Assembly (NCBI GenBank): GCA_012719125.1 | Contig: JAAYAY010000053.1 | Span: forward strand, 1 to 36,781 | Length of the DNA: 36,781 nucleotides | Reading direction: 5' to 3' | Origin: Planctomycetaceae bacterium | Lineage (GTDB): Bacteria > Planctomycetota > Planctomycetia > Pirellulales > Thermoguttaceae | In this document: positions 15,377 to 23,880 of the stretch, one piece after another | Numbering within the stretch: position 1 is the stretch's first letter | How the letters are laid out: each line of letters begins with the position of its first letter | Translations under genes and position numbers: made by a program | The notes under the pieces: model-generated | Database searches by the model: none | Seen by the model: only the letters and a program-made list of their open reading frames with translations | What the model was told of the DNA's origin: nothing

Positions 15377-17440
15377 ATGAGCCAATCGGTGGTTACCGTG
15401 GAAGCACAAGTGCCCAATCGAGATCGAGCGAGACCCTCTCCGACCGGTGGAGCGTCGGCCGGCCCCGGCTCGCGATTCACTTACCCCAGCGGTTCTCAGC
15501 CCCTGGCCGGCTACACGATCAAACGCGGCGTGGGGCACGGGGGTTTTGGCGAAGTCTATTATGCAACCAGCGATGCGGGCAAAGAAGTTGCCATCAAGTT
15601 GATTCGGCGAAATCTCGACGTCGAGCTTCGAGGAATTCGCCACTGCCTCAACCTGAAACATCCGAACCTGCTTTCCATCTTCGATATCCGTGAGGACGCC
15701 CAAGGCGACCACTGGGTGGTGATGGAATTCGTCGCGGGGCAGTCGCTCGAAGAGGTGGTCGCCGCCAATCCGACCGGCATGCCCGCCGAGCGAGCCCTGT
15801 TCTGGCTCCACGGCATCGGAGCCGGCGTCGCCCACTTGCACGACCATGGCGTCGTCCATCGCGACCTGAAGCCGGGCAACATCTTCAACGACCAGGGCGT
15901 CGTGAAGATCGGCGACTACGGATTATCGAAGTTCATCTCGTGCAGCCGCCGCAGCGGGCAGACCGAGAGTATCGGAACGGTTCACTACATGGCGCCCGAG
16001 GTGGCCAACGGCCGCTACGGCAAGGAGATCGACGTCTACGCCTTGGGCGTGATTCTCTATGAGATGCTCACGGGCCGGGTCCCCTTCGAAGGGGAGTCGG
16101 TGGGCGAAGTGCTGATGAAGCACCTGACGGCCCCGCCCGACGTCTCCATGCTCTCGCAGCCTTATCGCAGCGTCGTCGCCAGGGCCCTGGAGAAGGATCC
16201 GGCCAAACGCTACGCTTCCGCCGGAGAGATGCTGGCCGACCTTCCGAAGCCGAGCCTGGTGCAGGACTATGGTCCCGCGGCAACAGCCCGCTCGGCCACC
16301 TCCTACGATCCGCGCGGCTCGCGCCCGAAACCGGCCAACGGAACCGCTGCGGCTGCCGCCGCGGCGACCGGCAGTCGCCAGACCCCCGAGGAACCGATCT
16401 TCAAGGCCCTTCGCAACGGGTACTACGACGTCTGCCGGAACTGGAACCACTCGAACTTGAATACCCCGACCAAGGTTGCCCTGTTGGTCATGCTGCTGGT
16501 TGCGGCCCCGTTCCTGTTCAGTTCGTTCAGCGGGTTGGCCGTCTTCCTCGTTGCAGTCTACTTCGTCTACTGGATCATCCGGGCACTGATCCTGACGATC
16601 AAGGAGCCGGCCCCTGCCGGCCCGCCGCCGGTGCCGGCACAGGCGTCGGCCGTCGAGCCTGCCGGATCCCACGACCGCCCCCAGCCCGCAGGCGCGCCGG
16701 TGGCGCGGTGCGTCCACACGCGCCAGTCTCGTCTGCCTCGTTGGGCTCGGCACGAAAAGGCGGTGGCGGCCATGTTGGTCAAGCCGTTCCGTCAGCGCCT
16801 GACCGAACTGGTCGGGTCGATGTTGGCTGGGGCCGTGATCGCGGTCCTGGTCTGCGTGCTCGGGTTCGTTCTGGCCAGCTTGCGAAGCAATGCGCCTGTC
16901 GGAATCGAAGATCTGGCACGCTATGGATGGGTGATTCTCGCGAGTATCGCGGGAACCTGGGCCGTGCTCATCCCGGCCAAGTTCTGGGAGGGCTGTAAGG
17001 GCGACGTCAAACTGCGCCGCTTCACCATGATGCTGGCAGGATTGGTGGTCGGCCTGTTTGTGGCAGCCGTCTCCGCGGGACTTATCGTCGACTTGCCCAA
17101 CGATATGCGCATCGATCTCGACCTCCGCGACTTCACCGGTCTCAAGCCGGTCAGCTTGACTTCGTCCAATGTCGTTTACGACCTGCGTTATTATCTGGTG
17201 GGCTTCGGGGCCCTGTTCCTGCTGCTGCGATGGTGGCGGTCGGCCGATCCCATGCGAACGACACGGCTCAGCCTTTTCTCGGTGTTCGTCTCCGGTTTGA
17301 TGGCCCTGCTGATCGCCGACGCCCTGGGCTTCCCCCAGCCCTGGCTGGTGATGGTCGCCTGCGCCATGTCGGTCTCGGTGCAACTGGCCAGCCCGTGGAT
17401 TCATCCCCGTTTGCGAGCCTCCCAAGACGACTTCGAGTGA
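15377..17440 (+). CDS. Membrane Ser/Thr protein kinase (Hanks type)
   Basis: The 687-residue protein starts at the ATG at 15377, which has gggagg just upstream. The kinase domain spans about 46-300: Gly-rich loop GVGHGGFGEV (51-60), Lys74 in VAIK, catalytic loop HRDLKPGN (161-168), DYG in place of DFG (180-182), APE (206-208), DVYALGVILYEMLTG. All catalytic residues are present, so it should be active. An Ala/Pro-rich linker follows, then about seven hydrophobic spans between residues 370 and 680, so the kinase is cytoplasmic and tethered to the membrane. It lies downstream of an FHA protein, and the acidic membrane protein at 17531 follows within 90 bp. These genes probably form one signalling unit; substrates are unknown. 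Confidence 0.92.
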   Translation: MSQSVVTVEAQVPNRDRARPSPTGGASAGPGSRFTYPSGSQPLAGYTIKRGVGHGGFGEVYYATSDAGKEVAIKLIRRNLDVELRGIRHCLNLKHPNLLSIFDIREDAQGDHWVVMEFVAGQSLEEVVAANPTGMPAERALFWLHGIGAGVAHLHDHGVVHRDLKPGNIFNDQGVVKIGDYGLSKFISCSRRSGQTESIGTVHYMAPEVANGRYGKEIDVYALGVILYEMLTGRVPFEGESVGEVLMKHLTAPPDVSMLSQPYRSVVARALEKDPAKRYASAGEMLADLPKPSLVQDYGPAATARSATSYDPRGSRPKPANGTAAAAAAATGSRQTPEEPIFKALRNGYYDVCRNWNHSNLNTPTKVALLVMLLVAAPFLFSSFSGLAVFLVAVYFVYWIIRALILTIKEPAPAGPPPVPAQASAVEPAGSHDRPQPAGAPVARCVHTRQSRLPRWARHEKAVAAMLVKPFRQRLTELVGSMLAGAVIAVLVCVLGFVLASLRSNAPVGIEDLARYGWVILASIAGTWAVLIPAKFWEGCKGDVKLRRFTMMLAGLVVGLFVAAVSAGLIVDLPNDMRIDLDLRDFTGLKPVSLTSSNVVYDLRYYLVGFGALFLLLRWWRSADPMRTTRLSLFSVFVSGLMALLIADALGFPQPWLVMVACAMSVSVQLASPWIHPRLRASQDDFE

Positions 17441-17530
17441 GACGTGTCCTGCTGCGAGGCCGGAGATCGGGCAGCGTGAGCAGGAAAAATACCCATGGAC
17501 AGAATACCCATGCATGCGGGTGGTGGTGAT

Positions 17531-18691
17531 ATGGCAGTCAGTTTTCTCGGACTTTTCGCACTCGCCGGTTTGGCCGCGCTGGTGTTTCTGGCCGTGCTCG
17601 GCCTGGTTGCCCTGCTGACCAATCCCAAGACGCGCGACGTCGCCAAAACCCTGTTCGGTGCGGCTGCGGCCTTGATGCTGCTGGTCGTGCTGGTCGGCGG
17701 ATTGTTTGGGTTGTTTATGGGCACGGCGAGGTATCAGGTTGCCAGACACCGAAACACCTATCCAGTCGACCGGCCTGTCGAAGTGGATCGGCCTGTCGCG
17801 GTCCTCGAGCAGATCGAGGAATTGAAGCCAGAAGAATCGGCCGACACTCCTGAACCCGACGTGGAATCAGACATCGCCCTGCCCCCCGATCCACGTACGA
17901 GAAAGGGGAGCGAAGATGCCGTCGAAGCCGATGCGTCGACGGCCGCGGAGGAGGTTGGCGACAAAGCCGATCAGGAAGAGGCGAAATCGAAGCCGGACGA
18001 GGCAGCGACGTCAGACGAGGACACATCGGCCGCCTCCGAAGCGCCGCAGCCGGCGAACGAAGAGGCCGCAAAGGAAACAGCGACGATTGTCGAGAAACCG
18101 CAGCAGAGCGGCACTGCCGAACTGAGCGTCGCGCCGCTGCCCGAAGACAATCGCCCGGCCTGGGTCGATCGCAAACCGTACAAGGAAGGGTCGGTCTACT
18201 ACTGGCCGGTTGCCACCGATCCGCGTCCCGATCTGGCCGAGGCCGAAGAGGAGGCTCTGCCGGTCGCCCTCAATGGCGCGGTTGCCGACTACGTCAGAAC
18301 CAAACTGAAACTCGGGGCCAGGGCGGGCCAAAAGGTTCACCTGGAATCGGACTACCTCCGCGACAGCCTGGTCGGCGCGGACGTATGGGTCGAACCGCTC
18401 AGCCTGTCGTTGGGCGAGTTCGTCCGCGTTCACGCCCTGGTCAAGTTCGATCGCGAGGCAAACTCGATCATCGACGAGGCGTGGGATCACCAGAGATTGG
18501 CCGGCCGCCTGTGGTCGGCCGGCGGCTTCCTGGCCCTGGTCCTGTTCTTCCTGGCTCTCGTCTACTGCTACCTCAAGATCGATCAGGTTGCCGGTGGTTC
18601 CCGGCGCAGGCTCTTGCGATTTGCGACAATTCTCGTGATACTGGGGCTTATGCTGGTCGCCGCCGGCGTGGCGTCGGTCGGCATCGCCTGA
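17531..18691 (+). CDS. Membrane protein with acidic linker and C-terminal spans
   Basis: The start at 17531 (MAVSFLG) follows ggtggtgat and is preferred over the ATG at 17495. The 386-residue product has two N-terminal transmembrane helices (about 3-28 and 38-64). A long Glu/Ala/Asp-rich, low-complexity stretch (about 85-205) follows, then a globular domain (about 210-330) containing AWVDRKPYKEGSVYYWPVAT, and two C-terminal spans (about 335-385). The architecture is typical of planctomycete membrane sensors or scaffolds. It is unnamed, and co-directional with the kinase 90 bp upstream. Confidence 0.78.
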   Translation: MAVSFLGLFALAGLAALVFLAVLGLVALLTNPKTRDVAKTLFGAAAALMLLVVLVGGLFGLFMGTARYQVARHRNTYPVDRPVEVDRPVAVLEQIEELKPEESADTPEPDVESDIALPPDPRTRKGSEDAVEADASTAAEEVGDKADQEEAKSKPDEAATSDEDTSAASEAPQPANEEAAKETATIVEKPQQSGTAELSVAPLPEDNRPAWVDRKPYKEGSVYYWPVATDPRPDLAEAEEEALPVALNGAVADYVRTKLKLGARAGQKVHLESDYLRDSLVGADVWVEPLSLSLGEFVRVHALVKFDREANSIIDEAWDHQRLAGRLWSAGGFLALVLFFLALVYCYLKIDQVAGGSRRRLLRFATILVILGLMLVAAGVASVGIA

Positions 18692-18696
18692 TTCCC

Positions 18697-18780
18697 ATGT
18701 AGGTACCGGGCGCCGCACGGTTCCTTGGACTGGAAAGTCACATGCAAGCTCAGGAACCGCGCGGCGCCCGGTACCCACAT
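18697..18780. repeat. Long inverted repeat, 29-nt arms
   Basis: Arm 18697-18725 (with ggtaccgggcgccgc at its core) is complementary to 18752-18780 at 27 of 29 positions, around a 26-nt spacer. It starts 6 nt after the membrane-protein stop and ends about 40 nt before the sigma factor gene. It could attenuate or terminate transcription between them, although no T-run follows. It resembles a dispersed palindromic repeat. Confidence 0.8.
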
Positions 18781-18818
18781 GACACGCAAGAAAGGAGCCG
18801 CCGGGTCAGCCGTGCCGC

Positions 18819-19463
18819 ATGTCGCCGCCTAGCGAAGCCGATATCGTTCTCACACAGCGGATCCGCGCCGGAGAATCCGAGGGCTGGAACGAGTTGATTG
18901 CGCGCTTCGAGGGTCGGCTCCTCGCCTTCGTCGAAAGCCGCGTGCGCAGCCGCGCCGTGGCCGAAGACGTCGTCCAAGAGACCTTCATCGGTTTCCTCAC
19001 CAGCCTCCCCAACTACGACGACAAGCGGCCTCTGGAAACCTACCTGTTTTCGATCGCCGCCCACAAACTGACCGATCACCTGCGGCGCGAAGGCCGCCGG
19101 CCCACGTTGCCCCTCGTGCCCGGCCCGGTCGGATCGAGCAGCTTCGAGCCGCCGGGGCCCGCCCGGGCCGCCAGCAGCATCTATCGCAGCGGCGAACGGC
19201 GCGACATCGAGGAGCATGCCCTGGCCGAGGCGATTGGTGAGCAGTTGGACCATTGGCGGGAGCGCGGCGACTGGGGCAAGATCCAATGCGTCGAACTCCT
19301 CTTCGTTCGCGGCTGGTCCAACAAGCAGGTGGCCGGCCAAATGGATATCTCCGAGCAGACGGTGGCCAACTACAAGTTCGACTTCCTGGCCAAACTCCGC
19401 ACCGCCGTCCGCAAACAACAACTCCCCCGCGACGTCTTCCCCGAACTCTACGAGGTCGAATGA
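18819..19463 (+). CDS. ECF-family RNA polymerase sigma factor
   Basis: The 214-residue protein shows sigma region 2 (RAVAEDVVQETFIGFLTSLP and ETYLFSIAAHKLTDHLRRE, about residues 45-90). A linker of about 50 residues follows, then region 4 as a helix-turn-helix (NKQVAGQMDISEQTVANYKF, about 165-185). It should redirect RNA polymerase to an unknown regulon. An aaaggag lies about 20 nt upstream, further than ideal, so translation initiation may be weak. The gene at 19567 looks like its anti-sigma partner, and the upstream kinase cluster on the same strand suggests phosphorylation-linked control (inference). Confidence 0.9.
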   Translation: MSPPSEADIVLTQRIRAGESEGWNELIARFEGRLLAFVESRVRSRAVAEDVVQETFIGFLTSLPNYDDKRPLETYLFSIAAHKLTDHLRREGRRPTLPLVPGPVGSSSFEPPGPARAASSIYRSGERRDIEEHALAEAIGEQLDHWRERGDWGKIQCVELLFVRGWSNKQVAGQMDISEQTVANYKFDFLAKLRTAVRKQQLPRDVFPELYEVE

Positions 19464-19566
19464 CGATCGGACAACAGTCCGCAACAACCTTGCTGATGGT
19501 TATGCAGGCTGAAGCCTGGACTCCAACTTCCTGAACCCCGAACCCCGACAACTGCCGCGCCGCGCG

Positions 19567-19977
19567 ATGTCCCATTCCGTCCGCCAATCCGATCTGGAAG
19601 CCTATCTCGACGAAGCCTTGCCCGCCGATCAGATGGCGAGAATCGAGCTGGCCCTGCGCAACGACGAGGAGTTGCTGGCCCAGCTCAAGGCAATCAACTC
19701 CCGCCGCGATGCGGGCGTTCACAACCTGGGCGAAATCTGGCGGCGTCACCGGCTCAGTTGCCCCTCGCGGCAGCAGTTGGGCAATTACCTCCTGGGAACA
19801 CTCCCCGAGGAGGAAGAAGACTACCTCGTCTTCCACCTGGAAACCGTCGGCTGCCGCTACTGCCGCGCCAACCTCACCGATCTCCAGAAACAGCAGGCCG
19901 AAGCCCACGCCGACGTCCAGAGCCGCCGGCGCAAGTACTTCCAATCGTCGGCGGGGTATCTGAAGAAGAAGACGTAG
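19567..19977 (+). CDS. Putative zinc-binding anti-sigma factor
   Basis: The 136-residue soluble protein has an N-terminal helix (SDLEAYLDEALPADQMARIE) of the type seen in zinc-finger anti-sigma proteins. A second unit ends in HLETVGCRYCRANL: an H-x5-C-x2-C pattern close to the HxxxCxxC zinc site of that class. There is no transmembrane helix. Its position 103 bp downstream of an ECF sigma gene, on the same strand, is the main functional clue. No good ribosome site is visible before the ATG. Confidence 0.7.
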   Translation: MSHSVRQSDLEAYLDEALPADQMARIELALRNDEELLAQLKAINSRRDAGVHNLGEIWRRHRLSCPSRQQLGNYLLGTLPEEEEDYLVFHLETVGCRYCRANLTDLQKQQAEAHADVQSRRRKYFQSSAGYLKKKT

Positions 19978-20048
19978 AAGACGCCAACACTCGCTGCGTG
20001 TGGAGCGGGTGTTCGGATCTTCCCTGTTGCGGCGGGAAACGGTGTTCA

Positions 20049-22439
20049 TCAATCGTCCGGACTCCCGTCCGAATCACGCGTAACAAACACCCGATCCAAT
20101 TGCGTCCCCGGCTCGCGGACGCGGAACTGGAGCGGGGTGCGGCCGGCGGGGAGGTTGAACCGGGCGGGCTCTTTGGCTTTGTCGAACGCCACGGGACGCC
20201 ATCGCCAGCCGTCGCCGTGCAAAGTGTGCCAGGAGGCGGAACTGGGGGCGGGACCGAGTGTGTCGTCGAGAAGGACGTGGAACGAATCGGTCTCGGGATC
20301 GGGAGCCAGCACCCGGCCCCACAGGTAATACGTGCCGGCTTCGGCCACGTCCAATTGGAAGGTAACGCTCCCGGTCCGCGAGTAGCTCAGCCCGTCCTTG
20401 CTGCTTCCGACGCAACGACCGGCCGAAGCGGCTGTGTCCTCGACCACAGCCATCTCGGGAAACACCAGTCCGTCCTCCGCTTCCCAGGCGGCTTCGCCCG
20501 CCGGTGGAATCGCAATCGGCTGCAATCGGGCAAGCTGCCGGCGATAACCGCGGATCGGCTCGACGTCGTCGAGAATCTGCTTTCCAACGTCTGCGGCATC
20601 CGGCCCAAGTCCCGGGCAAGTGATCTCCAGAACGGCGCGGCTCGGTTCGGGGACCAGGTCGACCGGTGAACCGCGGTCGAAGGGGGCCGCGGCCGACAGG
20701 CTGACGGGTCCGTCTGTGCCGGGCACTTCGAGGCGAATGCCGGCCGCGGTGGCGTCTGCCGTGGTCGGTTTCGCCGCCTCAAAGGCCGACCGCCAGGCCC
20801 GGAACCTTTCGTCGGTGGCCAGTCGGCTGCCCACGCGGATCCACAAGGCGGCGCCCGCCTGGGCTGAAACGGACTGGCGATGGTGATCGATCGTCAGACG
20901 CATCGCGCCGAACCCGTTCCCGTCGTCGACCAGGGCCATGGCCGGCTGCGTTGCGTCCTGGGCGCGGGCCCACACCACGCGGATGCCGATTGCCGCCGTG
21001 CCGTAGCGAACGACCAGCGGCTCGGAAAGGTCGAGGGCCTTGCGGGCCGGCTCCTTCTCGGTGGCTTCGGCAAGCGCCACCGGTTTGCCGCCGATCCAGA
21101 CGCCGTCGTTCTGGCGGCGGAGGACGAAATGGGTCTGCAGGTTCGTCACCACGTCTTCCTGCAAGTCGCCGTCGCGATAGACGACCAGGCCCAGTGCGTC
21201 GCAGGTCCGCTGGGCTGCCGTCCAGAACGGTTTCAGATGCAACGCCTTAGGATGGTTGGCGCTGCCGGTCGGGTACTTGACCTTGCCGTAGGGGTCCTCG
21301 CGGCCGTCGGGAATGAAGTAGCAGCGGACGGCCTGGCGATCGCCCGCGAGATCGACCGTGAGCGGCATGTCGTGGGCGCCGTAGTTGGCGGCCGAGGTGC
21401 TCAACGTGATGTCGTCGTAGAGCATGTGGGTCCGCGATTCGACGGCCGACTGGCCCCAACTCTGGCGAACCAGGCGAGGCAGGTCCAGCTTCAGTTCGCC
21501 GTCGAGAAACGTGGGAGGCGTGAGGGGCGCCCGGAGGGGGTGAACCATCGCCGGGCTGGGCGTGACGGGCTCGTCGATCCAACCGGAGACTTGCAGATAG
21601 CGATCGAGCGAACCGAGCCCGCGGAGGTAGTCGTAGGTCCGGCTGTGGGCACCGGCGAGGCTCTGGGCCGGGGCAAACCAGTTGGCGGCGATGTCGGTCC
21701 AGAAGAGCCTGGCCAGCGCCCGGGCCTGCTGCCGGCCTTGCTCCCGCCGGGCGTGGCCTTCGATGAAGTGGATCCCTTGCAGATCCACGCCGTAGTAGGT
21801 GGGGCTGCAATACTCGCAGGTGCCGAACCGCCAGGTCCAAAGGCAAATGAGGTCCAGCCGCCGATAGCCCTCCTGCGACACCTCGGGCCGCTCGAAGGCT
21901 TCTCCCAGCCCGATCAGGTTGGCGGCGTTCAGCAGGGCGATGTTCGTATAGCTGGTTCGGACCCGGTGCCGCGTGCAGCCTTCGATTCCGAAGGTCATCA
22001 GTTCGCGCAACTGCTCCCTGGCCCGCTCGGGCATCCACTGGCGGTGGTAGATCCAGGTGAGCAGAGCGTCCTGCATGCAGAATTCGACGGCGTTCTGGTC
22101 GGTCACTCGCTCGTCGCGCCAATACCAGCGCAGGTTGCCGTAGGCAGGACTTTCCGGATCGCGGTCCTGGAAGCGGGCAGCCAGTTCGTAGAGCCGGGAG
22201 AGCCGCTCCTCATGTTGCCGGGCTTCGCACAGCGCCATGGCCGAGGCAAACAGCGTGCGGCAACTCATCGACTCGCGAGGATCCTGCTCGGCGATGCTGC
22301 GCCAGAGGCGTTCTTCGCCATCGGCACAGTGGCGTAGTACGGCGTCGCGATCGAGCGGAGCCGCCAGACTGGGGTGAGCCCATGCAGAAACGGCCAGGCC
22401 GATCAGCAACAGAACGATGGAAGAACGGGGGCTGGACAT
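20049..22439 (-). CDS. Secreted large protein with toroid-like body and carbohydrate-binding-like C-terminus
   Basis: Starting at the ATG at 22439, which is followed by a clean signal peptide (MSSPRSSIVLLLIGLAVSAW, cleavage near LAAP), the product is 796 residues. The first 350 residues are helical and rich in Trp/Tyr/His (for example RLDLICLWTWRFGTCEYCSP), as in alpha/alpha-toroid polysaccharide lyases. I cannot assign a lyase family. The last 120 residues (GTYYLWGRVLAPDPETDSFH, then PLQFRVREPGTQLDRVFVT) match the beta-sandwich carbohydrate-binding module common in planctomycete secreted enzymes. It lies 80 bp downstream of the XRE regulator gene, on the same strand. A role in polysaccharide breakdown is inference. 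Confidence 0.72.
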   Translation of the reverse strand: MSSPRSSIVLLLIGLAVSAWAHPSLAAPLDRDAVLRHCADGEERLWRSIAEQDPRESMSCRTLFASAMALCEARQHEERLSRLYELAARFQDRDPESPAYGNLRWYWRDERVTDQNAVEFCMQDALLTWIYHRQWMPERAREQLRELMTFGIEGCTRHRVRTSYTNIALLNAANLIGLGEAFERPEVSQEGYRRLDLICLWTWRFGTCEYCSPTYYGVDLQGIHFIEGHARREQGRQQARALARLFWTDIAANWFAPAQSLAGAHSRTYDYLRGLGSLDRYLQVSGWIDEPVTPSPAMVHPLRAPLTPPTFLDGELKLDLPRLVRQSWGQSAVESRTHMLYDDITLSTSAANYGAHDMPLTVDLAGDRQAVRCYFIPDGREDPYGKVKYPTGSANHPKALHLKPFWTAAQRTCDALGLVVYRDGDLQEDVVTNLQTHFVLRRQNDGVWIGGKPVALAEATEKEPARKALDLSEPLVVRYGTAAIGIRVVWARAQDATQPAMALVDDGNGFGAMRLTIDHHRQSVSAQAGAALWIRVGSRLATDERFRAWRSAFEAAKPTTADATAAGIRLEVPGTDGPVSLSAAAPFDRGSPVDLVPEPSRAVLEITCPGLGPDAADVGKQILDDVEPIRGYRRQLARLQPIAIPPAGEAAWEAEDGLVFPEMAVVEDTAASAGRCVGSSKDGLSYSRTGSVTFQLDVAEAGTYYLWGRVLAPDPETDSFHVLLDDTLGPAPSSASWHTLHGDGWRWRPVAFDKAKEPARFNLPAGRTPLQFRVREPGTQLDRVFVTRDSDGSPDD

Positions 22440-22519
22440 GGCAGGTTCCGTTGGGAAGTGGCGGTATAGAGCGAGCAACGGAATGAAAGCTCTCATCGTG
22501 ACGGGCGGCCGGGGCCGAG

Positions 22520-23056
22520 TCAATCTTCCTCGCCGGGCGTGATCTTCAGCACGGAGAGACCTTGGCCGGTTGCCGTCGCCTGGTCGTAGAGAAGCTCGAT
22601 CATCTTTCGAGTGAGGTCCTTGTGGCTGCTTTCCAGCAGGACGGCCAGCTTGTCGTGAAGGGAGCGGTGCAGATTCATCTCTTCGGCGGTCGCCACGACG
22701 CCATCGTGGGTGAGTGCTCCCCCACTGCCGAACCGGCTGTGCAGTTCGTCGAAATCGGCTGCCGTCCAGCCGTCGAACAGGCCGGAATGGGTTTCGACGA
22801 CTTCGGCAACGAGCGGGTTGGTCTCTTGATCGAACTGCCGGTAGAGGAGTTGCGACGGTTCCACGTAGAATTCGTCGACCGACACGCCCAAGGCCTCGGC
22901 CAACCGGTAAATCGTCTTGGGGTGGGGCTTGCCGGAGTCGTTCAGCATGGCCAGAACCGTGCGGCGGTCGACATCGGCCCGGCGGGCGACTTCAGCGATG
23001 GTCAGCCCGTGCTGGGCCAGCAGCCGGCGGAGGTTGGTGCTTTCGAGGGCGGGCAT
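22520..23056 (-). CDS. XRE-family transcriptional regulator
   Basis: From the ATG at 23056, which has ggggag upstream, the 178-residue protein has an N-terminal Cro/C1-type helix-turn-helix (about residues 6-60: LTIAEVARRADVDRRTVLAM and then TIYRLAEALGVSVDEF). An unclassified helical C-terminal domain follows. The upstream region is unusually AT-rich for this genome (23101-23140), with an imperfect palindrome around gtatac (taatgtatactta, 23119-23131) that could be promoter and operator. It probably regulates itself and may control the secreted protein gene that begins 80 bp downstream. Confidence 0.88.
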   Translation of the reverse strand: MPALESTNLRRLLAQHGLTIAEVARRADVDRRTVLAMLNDSGKPHPKTIYRLAEALGVSVDEFYVEPSQLLYRQFDQETNPLVAEVVETHSGLFDGWTAADFDELHSRFGSGGALTHDGVVATAEEMNLHRSLHDKLAVLLESSHKDLTRKMIELLYDQATATGQGLSVLKITPGEED

Positions 23057-23195
23057 GAGGGGTCTCCCCGCGTCGACGGGCGGCTTTGCCAAAGCGGGTA
23101 TTGACGTGACGTATGAACTAATGTATACTTAACATAGGAAGCGTGTCAAGCTTCTATTGCGAGCGTGTACGGAATTTTGTGCTCGTGATCGGCCG

Positions 23196-23253
23196 GAAGG
23201 GGACAGTCCCATTTTTGCGGCATCCTGCCACAAAAATCGGGACAGTCCCCTTC
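23196..23253. repeat. Inverted repeat (gggacagtcccc family)
   Basis: The arm gaaggggacagtccc at 23196-23210, extended by atttttg to 23217, is mirrored by caaaaat at 23231-23237 and gggacagtccccttc at 23239-23253. It forms a hairpin of about 22 bp with a 13-nt loop. The words belong to a palindrome type associated with REP elements in many bacteria (recollection). Confidence 0.75.
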
Positions 23254-23656
23254 GCTCCGCAGAAGACGTTTGTTCGCGGAGCGAAGAACGACAGGAGAGG
23301 CTGGCTTCCCGCGGGCGATCGCTTGCGCGAGTACGTTAGGGACAGACGCCCATCCAGATAGGGGAGGGCGATCTCCCAGACTACTGTGAGAATCTCCCTG
23401 TTTCCCTAAACTGTTTCTTTCGTTGGAGGTGTGGCGAATTTCTTGAAAGAATGACGTCTCGGCACCTTTGTCAAGTGCCGTATGGCAAGATCCTCGTGAA
23501 TCCTGAAATAGTCAGGACTTACGCAAAAATGTCAGTTCCATCTGCCAAAATGGCGAGTAGGTCGCTAGCGGCGCAAGCTACTGTTAGGGAACGGTTTGTG
23601 AATCGTTCGCAAGAAACGATTGACGGATGCAAGGATCTCGATACACTTGGACCGAT

Positions 23657-23705
23657 ACACCACATATGTTGTGGCTTCGTGGGTGTCGGACACAACATAT
23701 AGGGG
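23657..23705 (+). promoter_or_regulatory. Two NrdR-box-like sites upstream of nrdJ
   Basis: Two words match the NrdR consensus acacwatatatwgtgt: acaccacatatgttgt (23657-23672, 12 of 16) and acacaacatatagggg (23690-23705, 13 of 16). Their starts are 33 bp apart, about three helical turns, which is the arrangement known for NrdR control of reductase genes. A tatact at 23830-23835 could be a -10 element nearer the gene. The rest of the 23254-23880 gap holds no gene I can support. Confidence 0.5.
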
Positions 23706-23880
23706 TGTTGCGAGACATATCAGCGCCCCTGATTGATGGAACCAGTCCAAGGGGCGATTCTCTATCGGTTTTTTGGCTTTTCACTTCAATCAGCGGTGGG
23801 GAATAGCTGATATTTCTCGTGTACGCGTGTATACTATCGGTTTGGATGCCCTGGAACACACGATACAAGGAGCGTGTCAA

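Noticed and set aside
15923-17749. 608-codon frame antisense to the kinase
   Set aside because: Shadow of a well-supported kinase gene with intact catalytic motifs.
23500-23540. Possible insertion-sequence end (tagtcaggacttacgcaaaa)
   Set aside because: Resembles some transposon ends, but no second end, target duplication or transposase is visible.
23400-23880. Cobalamin riboswitch upstream of nrdJ
   Set aside because: Looked for because the enzyme uses B12; no B12 box or core elements are present.
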